Positions 45,278-53,934 of a stretch of 64,000 nucleotides of DNA are shown here, piece by piece. Location: assembly GCA_036677425.1 (NCBI GenBank), contig JARFVT010000013.1, positions 1,178,001 through 1,242,000 on the forward strand. Direction: 5' to 3'. The stretch comes from JARFVT01 sp036677425 (GTDB taxonomy: Bacteria > Pseudomonadota > Alphaproteobacteria > UBA8366 > Aestuariispiraceae). Position 1 is the stretch's first letter; every line of letters begins with the position of its first letter. The notes below the pieces were generated by a model that was not told the DNA's origin, did no database searches, and was given only the letters and a program-made list of their open reading frames with translations. Made by a program: the position numbers and the translations under genes.

Positions 45278-46465
45278 TCACATGAATGCCTGAATACCTG
45301 TTTGGGCGCGACCTAAAATCAAGGCATGAATATCATGCGTTCCTTCATATGTATTGACTGCCTCTAAATTCATTAAATGGCGTATCACAAGAAATTCAAC
45401 ACTAACACCATTACCGCCATGAATATCACGTGAAGCCCTTGCAACATCCAATGCCTTGCCGCATGAATTACGTTTAATTAATGATATAGTTTCCACAGGG
45501 CAATTATCTTGATCTTTCAAACGGCTGGCTGCCAAACAACCAAGCAGGCCAAGGGATATTTCCGTTTGCATATCGGCTAGTTTCTTTTGAATTAATTGAG
45601 TTGCCGCCAATGGCCTGCCAAATTGCTTGCGATCTAATGTATATTGTCTTGCCGCATGCCAACAAAATTCCGCTGCGCCCACTGCACCCCATGCAATACC
45701 GAATCTGGCACTATTTAAACAACCAAATGGGCCTTTTAATCCTTTAACATTTGGTAATATATGCTGATCGCTGACTTCCACATTATCTAGGACAATTTCA
45801 CCAGTAACCGAAGCCCGCAAAGAAAATTTACCTTCAATTTTTGGTGTTGTGAAGCCCTTCATGCCGCGCTCTACAATGAAACCACGGATGACATCATCAT
45901 CAGTTTTCGCCCAAACAATGGCAATATCGGCAATAGGTGAATTTGTAATCCACATTTTTGCACCATTTAATATATAACCACCGTCAATTTTTTTTGCCCG
46001 TGTTATCATGCTGCCAGGGTCTGATCCGTGATCTGGTTCTGTTAAGCCAAAACAACCAACCATTTCACCGCTGGCTAATTTTGGTAAATATTTCATCCGC
46101 TGTTCTTCACTGCCATAATCATATATTGGATGCATCACAAGGCTGGATTGCACCGACATCGCCGAACGATAACCGCTATCAACCCGTTCAACTTCACGTG
46201 CCACAAGCCCATATGTGGTATAACCGCTGCCAGCACAGCCATATTTTTCGGGAATAGTCATGCCAAGCAAGCCTAATTCACCAAATTGATTAAAAATATC
46301 ACGGTCAAATTTTTCATGACGGTTGGCTTCGACTATGCCAGGCATTAATTTTTCTTGACAAAAATCACGCGCCATATCGCTTATCATGCGTTCTTCATCG
46401 CTTAATTGTGCATTAATAAAAAATGGATCCTGCCAATCGAATGTTACACGTGTTTCTTTGCCCAT
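45278..46465 (-). CDS. gcdH: Glutaryl-CoA dehydrogenase
   Basis: FAD acyl-CoA dehydrogenase oxidising and decarboxylating glutaryl-CoA to crotonyl-CoA in lysine and tryptophan breakdown. From ATG 46465 (AGAGG site) it is 395 residues long. It has 'FGLTEPDHGSDPGSM', the 'RSAMSVQSSLVMHPIYDYGS' region with the substrate arginine typical of GCDH, 'WITNSPIADIAIVWA' and the catalytic base Glu374 in 'TYEGTHD'. The ATG 15 bp upstream is unlikely as a start. A 20-bp palindrome fitting a GntR operator lies 52-72 bp before the start. Confidence 0.94.
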   Translation of the reverse strand: MGKETRVTFDWQDPFFINAQLSDEERMISDMARDFCQEKLMPGIVEANRHEKFDRDIFNQFGELGLLGMTIPEKYGCAGSGYTTYGLVAREVERVDSGYRSAMSVQSSLVMHPIYDYGSEEQRMKYLPKLASGEMVGCFGLTEPDHGSDPGSMITRAKKIDGGYILNGAKMWITNSPIADIAIVWAKTDDDVIRGFIVERGMKGFTTPKIEGKFSLRASVTGEIVLDNVEVSDQHILPNVKGLKGPFGCLNSARFGIAWGAVGAAEFCWHAARQYTLDRKQFGRPLAATQLIQKKLADMQTEISLGLLGCLAASRLKDQDNCPVETISLIKRNSCGKALDVARASRDIHGGNGVSVEFLVIRHLMNLEAVNTYEGTHDIHALILGRAQTGIQAFM

Positions 46466-46517
46466 AATATTGCCTCTCATGAAATATTTAATATTTAGTT
46501 AAAAAATCGATATTTTA

Positions 46518-46537
46518 ATAAAATGTCGACATTTTAT
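46518..46537. promoter_or_regulatory. Perfect 20-bp palindrome, probable GntR operator of gcdH
   Basis: ATAAAATGTCGACATTTTAT is fully self-complementary. Its centre TGTCGACA fits the GntR-family operator pattern yGTM-N0-1-KACr. It lies between the GntR regulator gene and gcdH, upstream of the gcdH start. The neighbouring regulator at 46594-47259 is the obvious candidate to bind it. Confidence 0.65.
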
Positions 46538-46593
46538 ATAAGCAAATATGTAATATGTCAATATTAAAATAAACAGCCAGCATCTATATTATA

Positions 46594-47259
46594 TTATTTC
46601 AGGATATCTTTAATAATATCAACTGGGATATTTAAATGTTTATATATCAATTCACAGGCAATTTTATCTTTACGCTTTAATGCTAAATCTACCAGTTCTT
46701 GATGTTCGATAAAATTTTCCTTAAATAAATAATCGCTGCTAATATTCTTTTTTAGCCAAATATGTTTATAGCGCAACGCCTTATCACGTAAAGTTTGGCG
46801 CAAATTTAATAAATTATTTAGACCACAATTTGACACAAGTTCACTATGAAAAATATCATGGCGGCGATCCCATTCATCGATATCTAATTCTCCATTTTTT
46901 TGTGAAACATCTTTTAATTTAAACAGGCTATGGGATTGTCCTAATATACGGCCTTCCCAATCATCATCGCCATTTTCGATGGATAATTGCAAACATAGGC
47001 TTTCAACCCGCGCCCTTGTTTGATAAATATCACACATATCATCGATTGAAATACCACTAACCCTATATCCGCGTTGATCTTCAACTTTGACCAATTCATC
47101 ACCAACCAATAATGATAATGCTTCGCGTAATGGCCCGACACCGACGCCATATCTATCTTTTAATTTTGCGATAACAAGCTTTTGGGCTGGATATAATTTT
47201 CCCGTTATTATATCATCTTTAAGTTTACGCATAACCGATATTGCTGCATTTTCTTTCAT
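46594..47259 (-). CDS. GntR-family regulator with FCD ligand domain
   Basis: 221-residue transcription factor. The N-terminal winged helix has 'LKDDIITGKLYPAQKLV' and 'GVGVGPLREALSLLVGDELV', and the C-terminal all-helical FCD-type domain (from about 75) carries the polar residues that bind small carboxylates ('DRRHDIFHSELV'). It is divergent from the aminotransferase gene and lies upstream of gcdH, so it probably controls this lysine/glutarate cluster, with a carboxylic acid or acyl-CoA as effector. It is probably autoregulated if it also acts in the 60-bp divergent gap, where no clear operator is seen. Confidence 0.9.
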   Translation of the reverse strand: MKENAAISVMRKLKDDIITGKLYPAQKLVIAKLKDRYGVGVGPLREALSLLVGDELVKVEDQRGYRVSGISIDDMCDIYQTRARVESLCLQLSIENGDDDWEGRILGQSHSLFKLKDVSQKNGELDIDEWDRRHDIFHSELVSNCGLNNLLNLRQTLRDKALRYKHIWLKKNISSDYLFKENFIEHQELVDLALKRKDKIACELIYKHLNIPVDIIKDILK

Positions 47260-47319
47260 ATTTTTAATATATATATAAATAAAATTTAATAAATATAAAT
47301 TGCCAACAGGATTAAATAA

Positions 47320-48642
47320 ATGTCAACAAATTTACCAAATAATATGGATGCATTCTGGATGCCATTCACGGCAAACCGTCAATTCAAACAAGCCCCTCGC
47401 CTTATTAAAGCCGCCAAGGGCATATATTATACCGATATTGATAATAAACAAATTATCGATGGCACATCTGGGCTTTGGTGTTGCAATGTAGGCCATGGTC
47501 GCAAACAAATAACAGAAGCAATAACAAATCAATTAAACCAATTAGATTTCGCGCCTTCACATCAAATGAGCCACCCATTAGCATTTGAATTATCGTCAAA
47601 ATTGGTAAATGTCGCGCCAAAATCAATGGATCATGTATTTTATAGCAATTCAGGATCAGAATCGGTTGAAACTGCGTTAAAAATCGCATTGGCCTATCAT
47701 AAATCAAAGGGTGATGGCTCAAGAACAAGGTTAATTGGCCGTGAACGCGGTTATCACGGGGTTAATTTTGGTGGCATTTCCGTTGGCGGAATGGTTGCCA
47801 ACCGCAAGCAATTTGGCACATTATTAAGTGGAGTTGACCATATTCGCCATACCCATTTACCAGAAAAAAATGCATTTACCAATGGTCAACCCGAATATGG
47901 CGATTATTTAGCCGATGATCTTGAACGGCTTGTCGCATTGCATGACGCATCGACCATCGCCGCCGTGATCATTGAGCCTATGGCAGGTTCAACGGGGGTA
48001 TTATTACCGCCAAAAGGTTATTTGCAACGGTTGCGAAAAATTTGTGATGCCCATGGAATTTTATTAATTTTTGACGAGGTGATAACAGGATTTGGTAGAC
48101 TTGGTTCAAGTTTCGCCGCCGAACATTTTAATGTTATTCCAGATTTAATTGTTACTGCCAAGGGCTTGACAAATGGAATAATTCCAATGGGTGCAGTGTT
48201 TGTTACAGGTGAAATTTATAACAGCTTCATGGATAATGCACCTGAAAATACCATTGAATTTTTTCATGGTTACACATATTCGGCAAATCCCGTTGCCTGT
48301 GCGGCGGCACTTGCCACGCTTAATATCTATAAAGACGAAGGATTATTAACGAGGGCATCAGAACTTGAAAAATATTGGGGCGATGCCATCCATCAATTAA
48401 AAGACTGCCCGAATGTTATAGATATTCGTAATATGGGATTAGTTGGCGCAATAGAATTGCAACCCATCGACGGGTTGCCAACAAAACGTGCCTATAATGC
48501 CCTTGTTAAGGCATTTGAAATGGGATTATTAATTCGTACAACGGGCGATGTTATTGCATTATCACCGCCATTGATTATTACAAAAAATCAAATTAACGAT
48601 ATTTTTACCATCTTACGGCAGATTTTAATCAATTTAGATTAA
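47320..48642 (+). CDS. Omega-amino acid:pyruvate aminotransferase (class III, PLP)
   Basis: 440-residue class III PLP aminotransferase. 'NNMDAFWMPFTANRQFK' at the start is diagnostic for the omega-amino acid-pyruvate group. Asp252 ('LIFDEVITGFGR') and the PLP lysine Lys281 ('VTAKGLTNG') are in place, and the gene is complete. It could transfer the terminal amino group of a diamine or amino acid such as 5-aminovalerate, fitting a route from lysine to glutarate and GcdH; beta-alanine, taurine or another substrate is equally possible. It is divergent from the GntR regulator gene. Confidence 0.9.
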   Translation: MSTNLPNNMDAFWMPFTANRQFKQAPRLIKAAKGIYYTDIDNKQIIDGTSGLWCCNVGHGRKQITEAITNQLNQLDFAPSHQMSHPLAFELSSKLVNVAPKSMDHVFYSNSGSESVETALKIALAYHKSKGDGSRTRLIGRERGYHGVNFGGISVGGMVANRKQFGTLLSGVDHIRHTHLPEKNAFTNGQPEYGDYLADDLERLVALHDASTIAAVIIEPMAGSTGVLLPPKGYLQRLRKICDAHGILLIFDEVITGFGRLGSSFAAEHFNVIPDLIVTAKGLTNGIIPMGAVFVTGEIYNSFMDNAPENTIEFFHGYTYSANPVACAAALATLNIYKDEGLLTRASELEKYWGDAIHQLKDCPNVIDIRNMGLVGAIELQPIDGLPTKRAYNALVKAFEMGLLIRTTGDVIALSPPLIITKNQINDIFTILRQILINLD

Positions 48643-48651
48643 TTTTAATCT

Positions 48652-48701
48652 ATAAGCACAAGATAAACCCATGTTTAACTGGTGATTTATCTTATGCTTA
48701 T
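48652..48701. terminator. Hairpin terminator between convergent aminotransferase and grxD genes
   Basis: Arms 48652-48667 and 48686-48701 are complementary at 15 of 16 positions with an 18-nt loop, in the 78-bp gap between two convergent genes. The T-run after it is weak, but its position supports a shared terminator. Confidence 0.6.
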
Positions 48702-48720
48702 AAAATTAATATCGTTAAAA

Positions 48721-49056
48721 TTATGTTTCTAATGCAATATTTTTATCATTAAAGGCCTGCGTTAATTCACCATTTTCAAACATTTCACGGATAATATCAC
48801 AACCGCCAACAAATTCACCCTTGATATATAATTGTGGAATAGTTGGCCAATTTGAAAATTCTTTAATTGATTCTCGAAGCGCATCATCTTCTAAAATATT
48901 AATGCCTTTAAAATTAGCACCCATATGGTTTAACACCTGAACCACGGCAGCGGAAAAACCGCATTGTGGAAAAACAGGCGTACCCTTCATGAATAACACA
49001 ACTTCGTTGCTATTAATTTCACTTTTAATACGTTTAAAAACTGGATTTTCACTCAT
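48721..49056 (-). CDS. grxD: Monothiol glutaredoxin (Grx4/GrxD type)
   Basis: 111-residue CGFS glutaredoxin that carries [2Fe-2S] clusters and partners with BolA proteins. The motif C32-G-F-S is in 'PVFPQCGFSAAVVQ', with 'WPTIPQLYIKGEFVGGCDI' giving the cis-Pro and the glutathione-binding GG. The bolA-family gene lies directly upstream (58 bp), consistent with a cluster-handling pair. The family length is normal. Confidence 0.96.
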   Translation of the reverse strand: MSENPVFKRIKSEINSNEVVLFMKGTPVFPQCGFSAAVVQVLNHMGANFKGINILEDDALRESIKEFSNWPTIPQLYIKGEFVGGCDIIREMFENGELTQAFNDKNIALET

Positions 49057-49114
49057 AATATATACCTTTTATATTCATTAATTTTATATTTATTAATAGT
49101 TAAAGTAATTCTAA

Positions 49115-49354
49115 TCATTCATCTTCTGGTATCGCAGTTTGCAAAGCCAATGCGTGTAATTCGTTACCCATACGGCCTTTTAGTGCAGAATATACCATTT
49201 GATGCTGTTGCAAACGTGTTTTACCAATAAATTCTGCAGATTTAACATAGGCCGCATAATGTTCGCCATCACCGCGCATATCATTTATTATCACCTCTGC
49301 ATTTGGAATTGCATCCTTGATAAAATTTTCAATATCCGCTTGTTTCATCGCCAT
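49115..49354 (-). CDS. BolA-family protein
   Basis: 79-residue BolA-like protein. It has the conserved helix-turn and His-containing loop ('GDGEHYAAYVKSAEFIGKTR', 'RLQQHQMVYSALKGRMGN'). Such proteins bind a CGFS glutaredoxin through a shared cluster and act in iron sensing or stress responses. It lies 11 bp after purL and upstream of grxD on the same strand; the purL-bolA-grxD order is common in alphaproteobacteria. Confidence 0.92.
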   Translation of the reverse strand: MAMKQADIENFIKDAIPNAEVIINDMRGDGEHYAAYVKSAEFIGKTRLQQHQMVYSALKGRMGNELHALALQTAIPEDE

Positions 49355-49365
49355 TATAAATTCTC

Positions 49366-51567
49366 CTAATTATATGCCATAAAATCAGGCATCCATCCTT
49401 CATATGTTTCACGAATGGCTGCTAGTGATATGGTCTCTCCGCCTGAAATATGCAAGCCATCACCACCAGTTTTACCAAATTTGGCAATATGCACATGGGT
49501 AATCGCCGCCAATCCCAATAAAGCATCGGAATCATCGGTTGTTATAATATACCGCCCTTGATCTTCGCCAAATAAATATGCATGCGGCTCTACTTGGTCT
49601 CTATGTAGCATTATCGATGCGCCAATATTACTTGATATAGACATTTCTGCCAAGGCAACCAAAATACCGCCATCGGCAATATCATGTGATGCGCTTATCA
49701 GACCTTTATCGATTGCGTCCCTAATAAATTCGCCATTTTTCTTTTCTTCTTCTAAATCAACAGGCGGCGGCGCACCCAATTCAAGACCAAGAATATCGCG
49801 CATATATATGCTGCGCCCCATCCAGCCAGTTGTTTCACCAATGATTAATATTTCTTCACCCGATTTTTTAAACGGTATAGTAACTGCCTTAGAAATATCA
49901 TCAATAATACCAATACCACCAATAACTGGTGTTGGTAAAATACCTTCGCCTTTGGTTTCATTATATAACGATACATTACCAGATACTACGGGGAAATCCA
50001 AGGCGATTGCCGCCTTTGACATGCCCTTGATTGATCCAACAAACTGCCCCATTATTATTGGTCGTTCTGGATTGGCAAAATTCATATTATTGGTCAATGC
50101 CAATGGTTTTGCCCCTGTTGCAGTAATATTACGCCAACATTCAGCGACCGCCTGCATACCGCCGGTTTTGGGATCGGCAACCACATAACGCGGCGTGCAA
50201 TCAACCGACATTGCCAAGCCTTTTTTGCTATCAGGAATACGTATTAACGCGGCATCACCGCCAGGCTCGATTATGGTTTCACCCATTATCAAATGATCAT
50301 ATTGCTCCCATATCCAACGTCTTGACGATAAATCAGCCGACCCCATAAGCTTAACCAAATCTGCCATAATGCTTTCTGGTGCTGTTGTTGCATCATTATC
50401 AAGTTTATTTTCTTTTGGTGTTTTTTGCCATTCTCTCTCATACATTGGGCTGGCCTCAACCAATGGCAGCACAGGTATATTACCAACCACATCACCATGC
50501 CATTTTAATGTTAAATGACGGGTATCCGTTACCGTGCCAATGACGGCAAAATCAAGTTGCCATTTATCAAAAATTGCCTTTGCCTCGGCCTCACGCCCCG
50601 GTTTTAAAACCATTAACATACGTTCTTGGCTTTCTGATAACATTAATTCGAATGGCTGCATTCCTTCTTCGCGCATCGGTACTTTATCAAGCCATAATTC
50701 AATGCCAACCGCGCCCTTATCCGCCATTTCAACCGAAGATGATGTCAGGCCAGCCGCACCCATATCCTGAATTGAAATGATGCTATCACCTGCCATTAAT
50801 TCCAAACATGCTTCTAATAATAATTTTTCTGCAAATGGATCGCCAACCTGTACGGTTGGGCGTTTTTCGTCAGAATTATCGTCAAATTCAGCCGATGCCA
50901 TCGTCGCGCCATGAATGCCATCACGTCCAGTTTTTGAACCAACATAAACAACTGGGTTACCAATACCTGATGCCTTTGAATAAAAAATCTTGTCGGTTTT
51001 TGCCAAGCCAACCGTCATGGCATTTACCAAAATATTACCATTATATGCTTTATCAAAATTGGTTTCACCACCAACCGTTGGCACGCCCATGCAATTGCCA
51101 TAATCACCAATACCCGCAACCACACCAGATAATAGATGTTTAGTTTTTGGGTGCGATGGATCGCCAAAACGAAGGGCATTTAAATTTGCAATCGGCCTTG
51201 CACCCATAGTGAATATATCGCGCATGATACCACCAACACCCGTTGCAGCACCTTGGTATGGTTCAATGAAGCTTGGATGATTATGGCTTTCAATTTTAAA
51301 AACAATTGCCTGCCCATCGCCAATATCAACAACCCCCGCATTTTCACCCGGTCCTTGAATTACTTGTTTGCCCTCGGTTGGTAATTGTTTTAACCAAAAT
51401 CGGCTTGATTTATATGAACAATGTTCAGACCACATAACAGAGAAAATGCTTAGCTCGCAAAATGTTGGTTCTCGACCCATTATTTCCAGTAATATTTTAT
51501 ATTCGCCGTCGCTAATGCCATGATCTGCAATCATCTCAGGGGTAATTTTTACATTATCAATGCTCAT
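49366..51567 (-). CDS. purL: Phosphoribosylformylglycinamidine synthase subunit PurL
   Basis: Large subunit of the purine enzyme converting FGAR to FGAM with ATP. The 733 residues are of the short PurL form that works with PurS and PurQ. It has 'SVMWSEHCSYKSSRFWLK', 'GPGENAGVVDIG', 'FKIESHNHPSFIEPYQGAATGVGG' type ATP-site motifs, and a second AIRS-type half beginning near residue 420. The start overlaps the purQ stop by one base. The product acts as a PurS2-PurQ-PurL complex. Confidence 0.97.
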   Translation of the reverse strand: MSIDNVKITPEMIADHGISDGEYKILLEIMGREPTFCELSIFSVMWSEHCSYKSSRFWLKQLPTEGKQVIQGPGENAGVVDIGDGQAIVFKIESHNHPSFIEPYQGAATGVGGIMRDIFTMGARPIANLNALRFGDPSHPKTKHLLSGVVAGIGDYGNCMGVPTVGGETNFDKAYNGNILVNAMTVGLAKTDKIFYSKASGIGNPVVYVGSKTGRDGIHGATMASAEFDDNSDEKRPTVQVGDPFAEKLLLEACLELMAGDSIISIQDMGAAGLTSSSVEMADKGAVGIELWLDKVPMREEGMQPFELMLSESQERMLMVLKPGREAEAKAIFDKWQLDFAVIGTVTDTRHLTLKWHGDVVGNIPVLPLVEASPMYEREWQKTPKENKLDNDATTAPESIMADLVKLMGSADLSSRRWIWEQYDHLIMGETIIEPGGDAALIRIPDSKKGLAMSVDCTPRYVVADPKTGGMQAVAECWRNITATGAKPLALTNNMNFANPERPIIMGQFVGSIKGMSKAAIALDFPVVSGNVSLYNETKGEGILPTPVIGGIGIIDDISKAVTIPFKKSGEEILIIGETTGWMGRSIYMRDILGLELGAPPPVDLEEEKKNGEFIRDAIDKGLISASHDIADGGILVALAEMSISSNIGASIMLHRDQVEPHAYLFGEDQGRYIITTDDSDALLGLAAITHVHIAKFGKTGGDGLHISGGETISLAAIRETYEGWMPDFMAYN

Positions 51568-52253
51568 TATATGGCCTCCATAATGCTGTTAAATAAACCG
51601 CAACCATCGCTGCCGCCATAAAGGTTATTAATTGCATTTTCTGGATGTGGCATCATGCCCATAACATTGCCTTTATCATTTATAATGCCCGCGATATTGC
51701 GCTGTGATCCATTAAGGCATGTTTCATCATTCACATTACCATCAATATCAGAATAACGAAAAACAACTTGCCCCTCACCTTCCAAGCGATTTAATGTTTC
51801 GTCATCGGCAAAATAATTACCATCATGATGAGCAACCGCAACATTAATAATTTCGTTTAATTTATATTGATTTGTAAAGCTAGTATCAGCATTTTCAACT
51901 AATAAATTAGTGCGTTTACATATGAATTTCAAACTTGAATTACGCATTAATGCACCTGGTAACAAACCAGATTCGGTTAAAATTTGAAAACCATTACAAA
52001 TACCCAATATGGCTACACCATTATTTGCACGGGTAATTACCGCCCGCATTATCGGTGATTTTGCCGCCATAGAGCCACAACGCAAATAATCACCATAGGA
52101 AAAACCGCCTGGAATTACGATTAAATCAACATCTGGTAAATCATTATCACCATGCCAGATAATTTCAGGCCGCTTACCGCTGGCTTGTTCGATAGCTTTT
52201 ATTGCATCATTTTCCCGATTAGTGCCAGGAAAAAGAATGACTGCGGATTTCAT
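51567..52253 (-). CDS. purQ: Phosphoribosylformylglycinamidine synthase subunit PurQ (glutaminase)
   Basis: Class I glutamine amidotransferase supplying ammonia to PurL. The 228 residues have 'LFPGTNRENDAIKAI', 'VIPGGFSYGDYLRCG', the nucleophile Cys in 'AILGICNGFQILTESGLLPG' and the His-Glu pair in 'GMMPHPENA'. It overlaps purL and follows purS after 87 bp containing a 29-bp tandem duplication. Confidence 0.97.
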   Translation of the reverse strand: MKSAVILFPGTNRENDAIKAIEQASGKRPEIIWHGDNDLPDVDLIVIPGGFSYGDYLRCGSMAAKSPIMRAVITRANNGVAILGICNGFQILTESGLLPGALMRNSSLKFICKRTNLLVENADTSFTNQYKLNEIINVAVAHHDGNYFADDETLNRLEGEGQVVFRYSDIDGNVNDETCLNGSQRNIAGIINDKGNVMGMMPHPENAINNLYGGSDGCGLFNSIMEAI

Positions 52254-52282
52254 ATGACCGCCCCTTATTTTAAAATTAATGT

Positions 52283-52343
52283 TTAAAAATATTATTTAGA
52301 CTAGCTTAAGATTAAAAATATTATTTAGACTAGCTTAAGATTA
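52283..52343. repeat. 29-bp tandem duplication reaching into the purS stop codon
   Basis: A 29-bp unit is present twice head to tail (starts at 52283 and 52312) with no visible difference, and the second copy ends in the purS stop codon. It lengthens the purS-purQ spacer. It contains CTAGCTTAAG in both copies. A recent slippage or unequal-crossover event is the simplest origin. Confidence 0.85.
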
Positions 52344-52583
52344 GCCAAGTAACTCGATATCATAATTTTCGATAACAGTATTTGCTAAAAGCTTCTCACA
52401 CATATTTTTAATATCAGCTTGTGCTTTTTCCGCATTATCTTCATCTAATTCAATTTCAATTACCTTGCCTTGCCTTACATTATCAATACCCGTAAAACCC
52501 AATGATAAAAGCGCATGTTCAATCGCTTTTCCTTGCGGGTCTAGTACGCCATTTTTTAATGTAATATTAACTTTAGCTTTCAT
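52341..52583 (-). CDS. purS: Phosphoribosylformylglycinamidine synthase subunit PurS
   Basis: 80-residue bridging subunit of the FGAM synthase complex. It has the typical 'VLDPQGKAIEHALLSLGF' and 'KVIEIELDE' followed by 'CEKLLANTVIENYDIEL'. The complete purC-purS-purQ-purL order on one strand is standard in alphaproteobacteria. Confidence 0.95.
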   Translation of the reverse strand: MKAKVNITLKNGVLDPQGKAIEHALLSLGFTGIDNVRQGKVIEIELDEDNAEKAQADIKNMCEKLLANTVIENYDIELLG

Positions 52584-52599
52584 TTAATTAAGCTCCTTC

Positions 52600-53352
52600 T
52601 TATAAATTATCGCCTAAATTATCGCTGGCAGGTAAGATGCCAAGCCTTCTTGCCACTTCCTGATACGCTTCTTCAACCGAACCTAAATCGCGGCGAAATC
52701 TGTCTTTATCCATTTTTTCATTGGATTTTATATCCCATAAACGGCAATTATCAGGGCTAATTTCATCGGCTAAAATTACCCTCATTTCACCATTTTCATC
52801 AAAAATACGACCAAACTCCAATTTAAAATCAACTAATTTCAGGCCAACACCAATAAAAAGACCACATAAAAAATCATTTATTCGCAATGCCATTGATAGA
52901 AAGTCATCAATATCTTGTGGGCTTGCCCAACCAAATGCAGTTATATGTTCTTCGGAAATTATCGGGTCATCCAATTCGTCGGATTTATAGCAATATTCAA
53001 CTATTGATCTTGGTAGTTTTGTCCCCTCCGCAACGCCTAAGCGTTTTGACATTGAACCAGCAGCCACATTACGAACGATGACTTCAACAGGGATTATCTC
53101 AACTTCGCGACATAATTGTTCACGCATATTAATGCGTTTAATAAAATGGGTAGGAATACCAATATCACCAATTTTAGTCATTAGAAATTCAGATATAATA
53201 TTATTTAAAACACCCTTACCATTAATAGTGCCTTTTTTTTTATTATTAAATGCCGTTGCATCATCTTTGAAATATTGAATGATGGTGCCTTCTTCGCTGC
53301 CTTTATATATTATTTTGGCCTTGCCTTCATATAATTTTATACGTTTTGGCAT
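52600..53352 (-). CDS. purC: Phosphoribosylaminoimidazole-succinocarboxamide synthase
   Basis: SAICAR synthase of purine biosynthesis. From ATG 53352 (AAGGA site) it has 250 residues, with 'LYEGKAKIIYKG', 'DDATAFN', 'VEVIVRNVAAGSMSKR' and 'LVDFKLEFGR' plus 'LADEISPDNCRLWD'. A longer start at 53370 is possible but less likely. Its promoter must lie in the 245-bp divergent gap shared with the DUF1476 gene. Confidence 0.97.
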   Translation of the reverse strand: MPKRIKLYEGKAKIIYKGSEEGTIIQYFKDDATAFNNKKKGTINGKGVLNNIISEFLMTKIGDIGIPTHFIKRINMREQLCREVEIIPVEVIVRNVAAGSMSKRLGVAEGTKLPRSIVEYCYKSDELDDPIISEEHITAFGWASPQDIDDFLSMALRINDFLCGLFIGVGLKLVDFKLEFGRIFDENGEMRVILADEISPDNCRLWDIKSNEKMDKDRFRRDLGSVEEAYQEVARRLGILPASDNLGDNL

Positions 53353-53597
53353 TTTAATATCCTTAAACAAACAGTAATTTTATTATTAGTTAATCAATGC
53401 AAATATTTACTTAATATTACTATTTGTATAACAGCAGTTTTCCAAGCATACAATCTGATCTTATATTTTGATTAACAAAATTTTAAATTACAATGAAAGT
53501 ATTTTATTATAATTATATTATTTTATTGTTGAATATATATAATATGATAATTACTTAAATAGTTAGTATAGTTAAATATATAAAAGGAGAGATACCA

Positions 53598-53915
53598 ATG
53601 CCATCTTTATCAGATACAGAACGTGCTTATGAAGCAAAATATAGCAATGATATGGAAGCAAATTTCAAAGCAGTGATGCGCCGTAATAAATTAATTGGCC
53701 TTTGGGCAGCCGAAGAAATGAAAATTACTGGTGCTGATGCCGATGTATATGCAAAGGAAGTCATTGAATCTGATTTTATTAAAGCTGGTCATGACGATGT
53801 TATTGAAAAAATATCAGGTGATTTTAAAATCAAAGGCATTGATATAACAGATCATATAATCCGTATAAAAATGGCAGAATTATTAATTGAGGCAAAAGCA
53901 CAATTAAATAGTTAA
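53598..53915 (+). CDS. DUF1476 protein (F1F0-ATPase inhibitor zeta subunit)
   Basis: 105-residue all-helical alphaproteobacterial protein. Family members bind F1-ATPase and block ATP hydrolysis in Paracoccus. It has the typical 'RAYEAKYSNDMEANFKAVMR', 'NKLIGLWAAEEM' and 'YAKEVIESDFIKAGHDDV'. A strong AAAAGGAGAG ribosome site precedes the start. It is divergent from purC, the normal alphaproteobacterial position. Confidence 0.93.
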   Translation: MPSLSDTERAYEAKYSNDMEANFKAVMRRNKLIGLWAAEEMKITGADADVYAKEVIESDFIKAGHDDVIEKISGDFKIKGIDITDHIIRIKMAELLIEAKAQLNS

Positions 53916-53934
53916 TAATTACTAACCGCTATCA

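Noticed and set aside
50808..51143. 111-codon frame opposite purL
   Set aside because: Reverse shadow of a well-conserved gene; no independent evidence.
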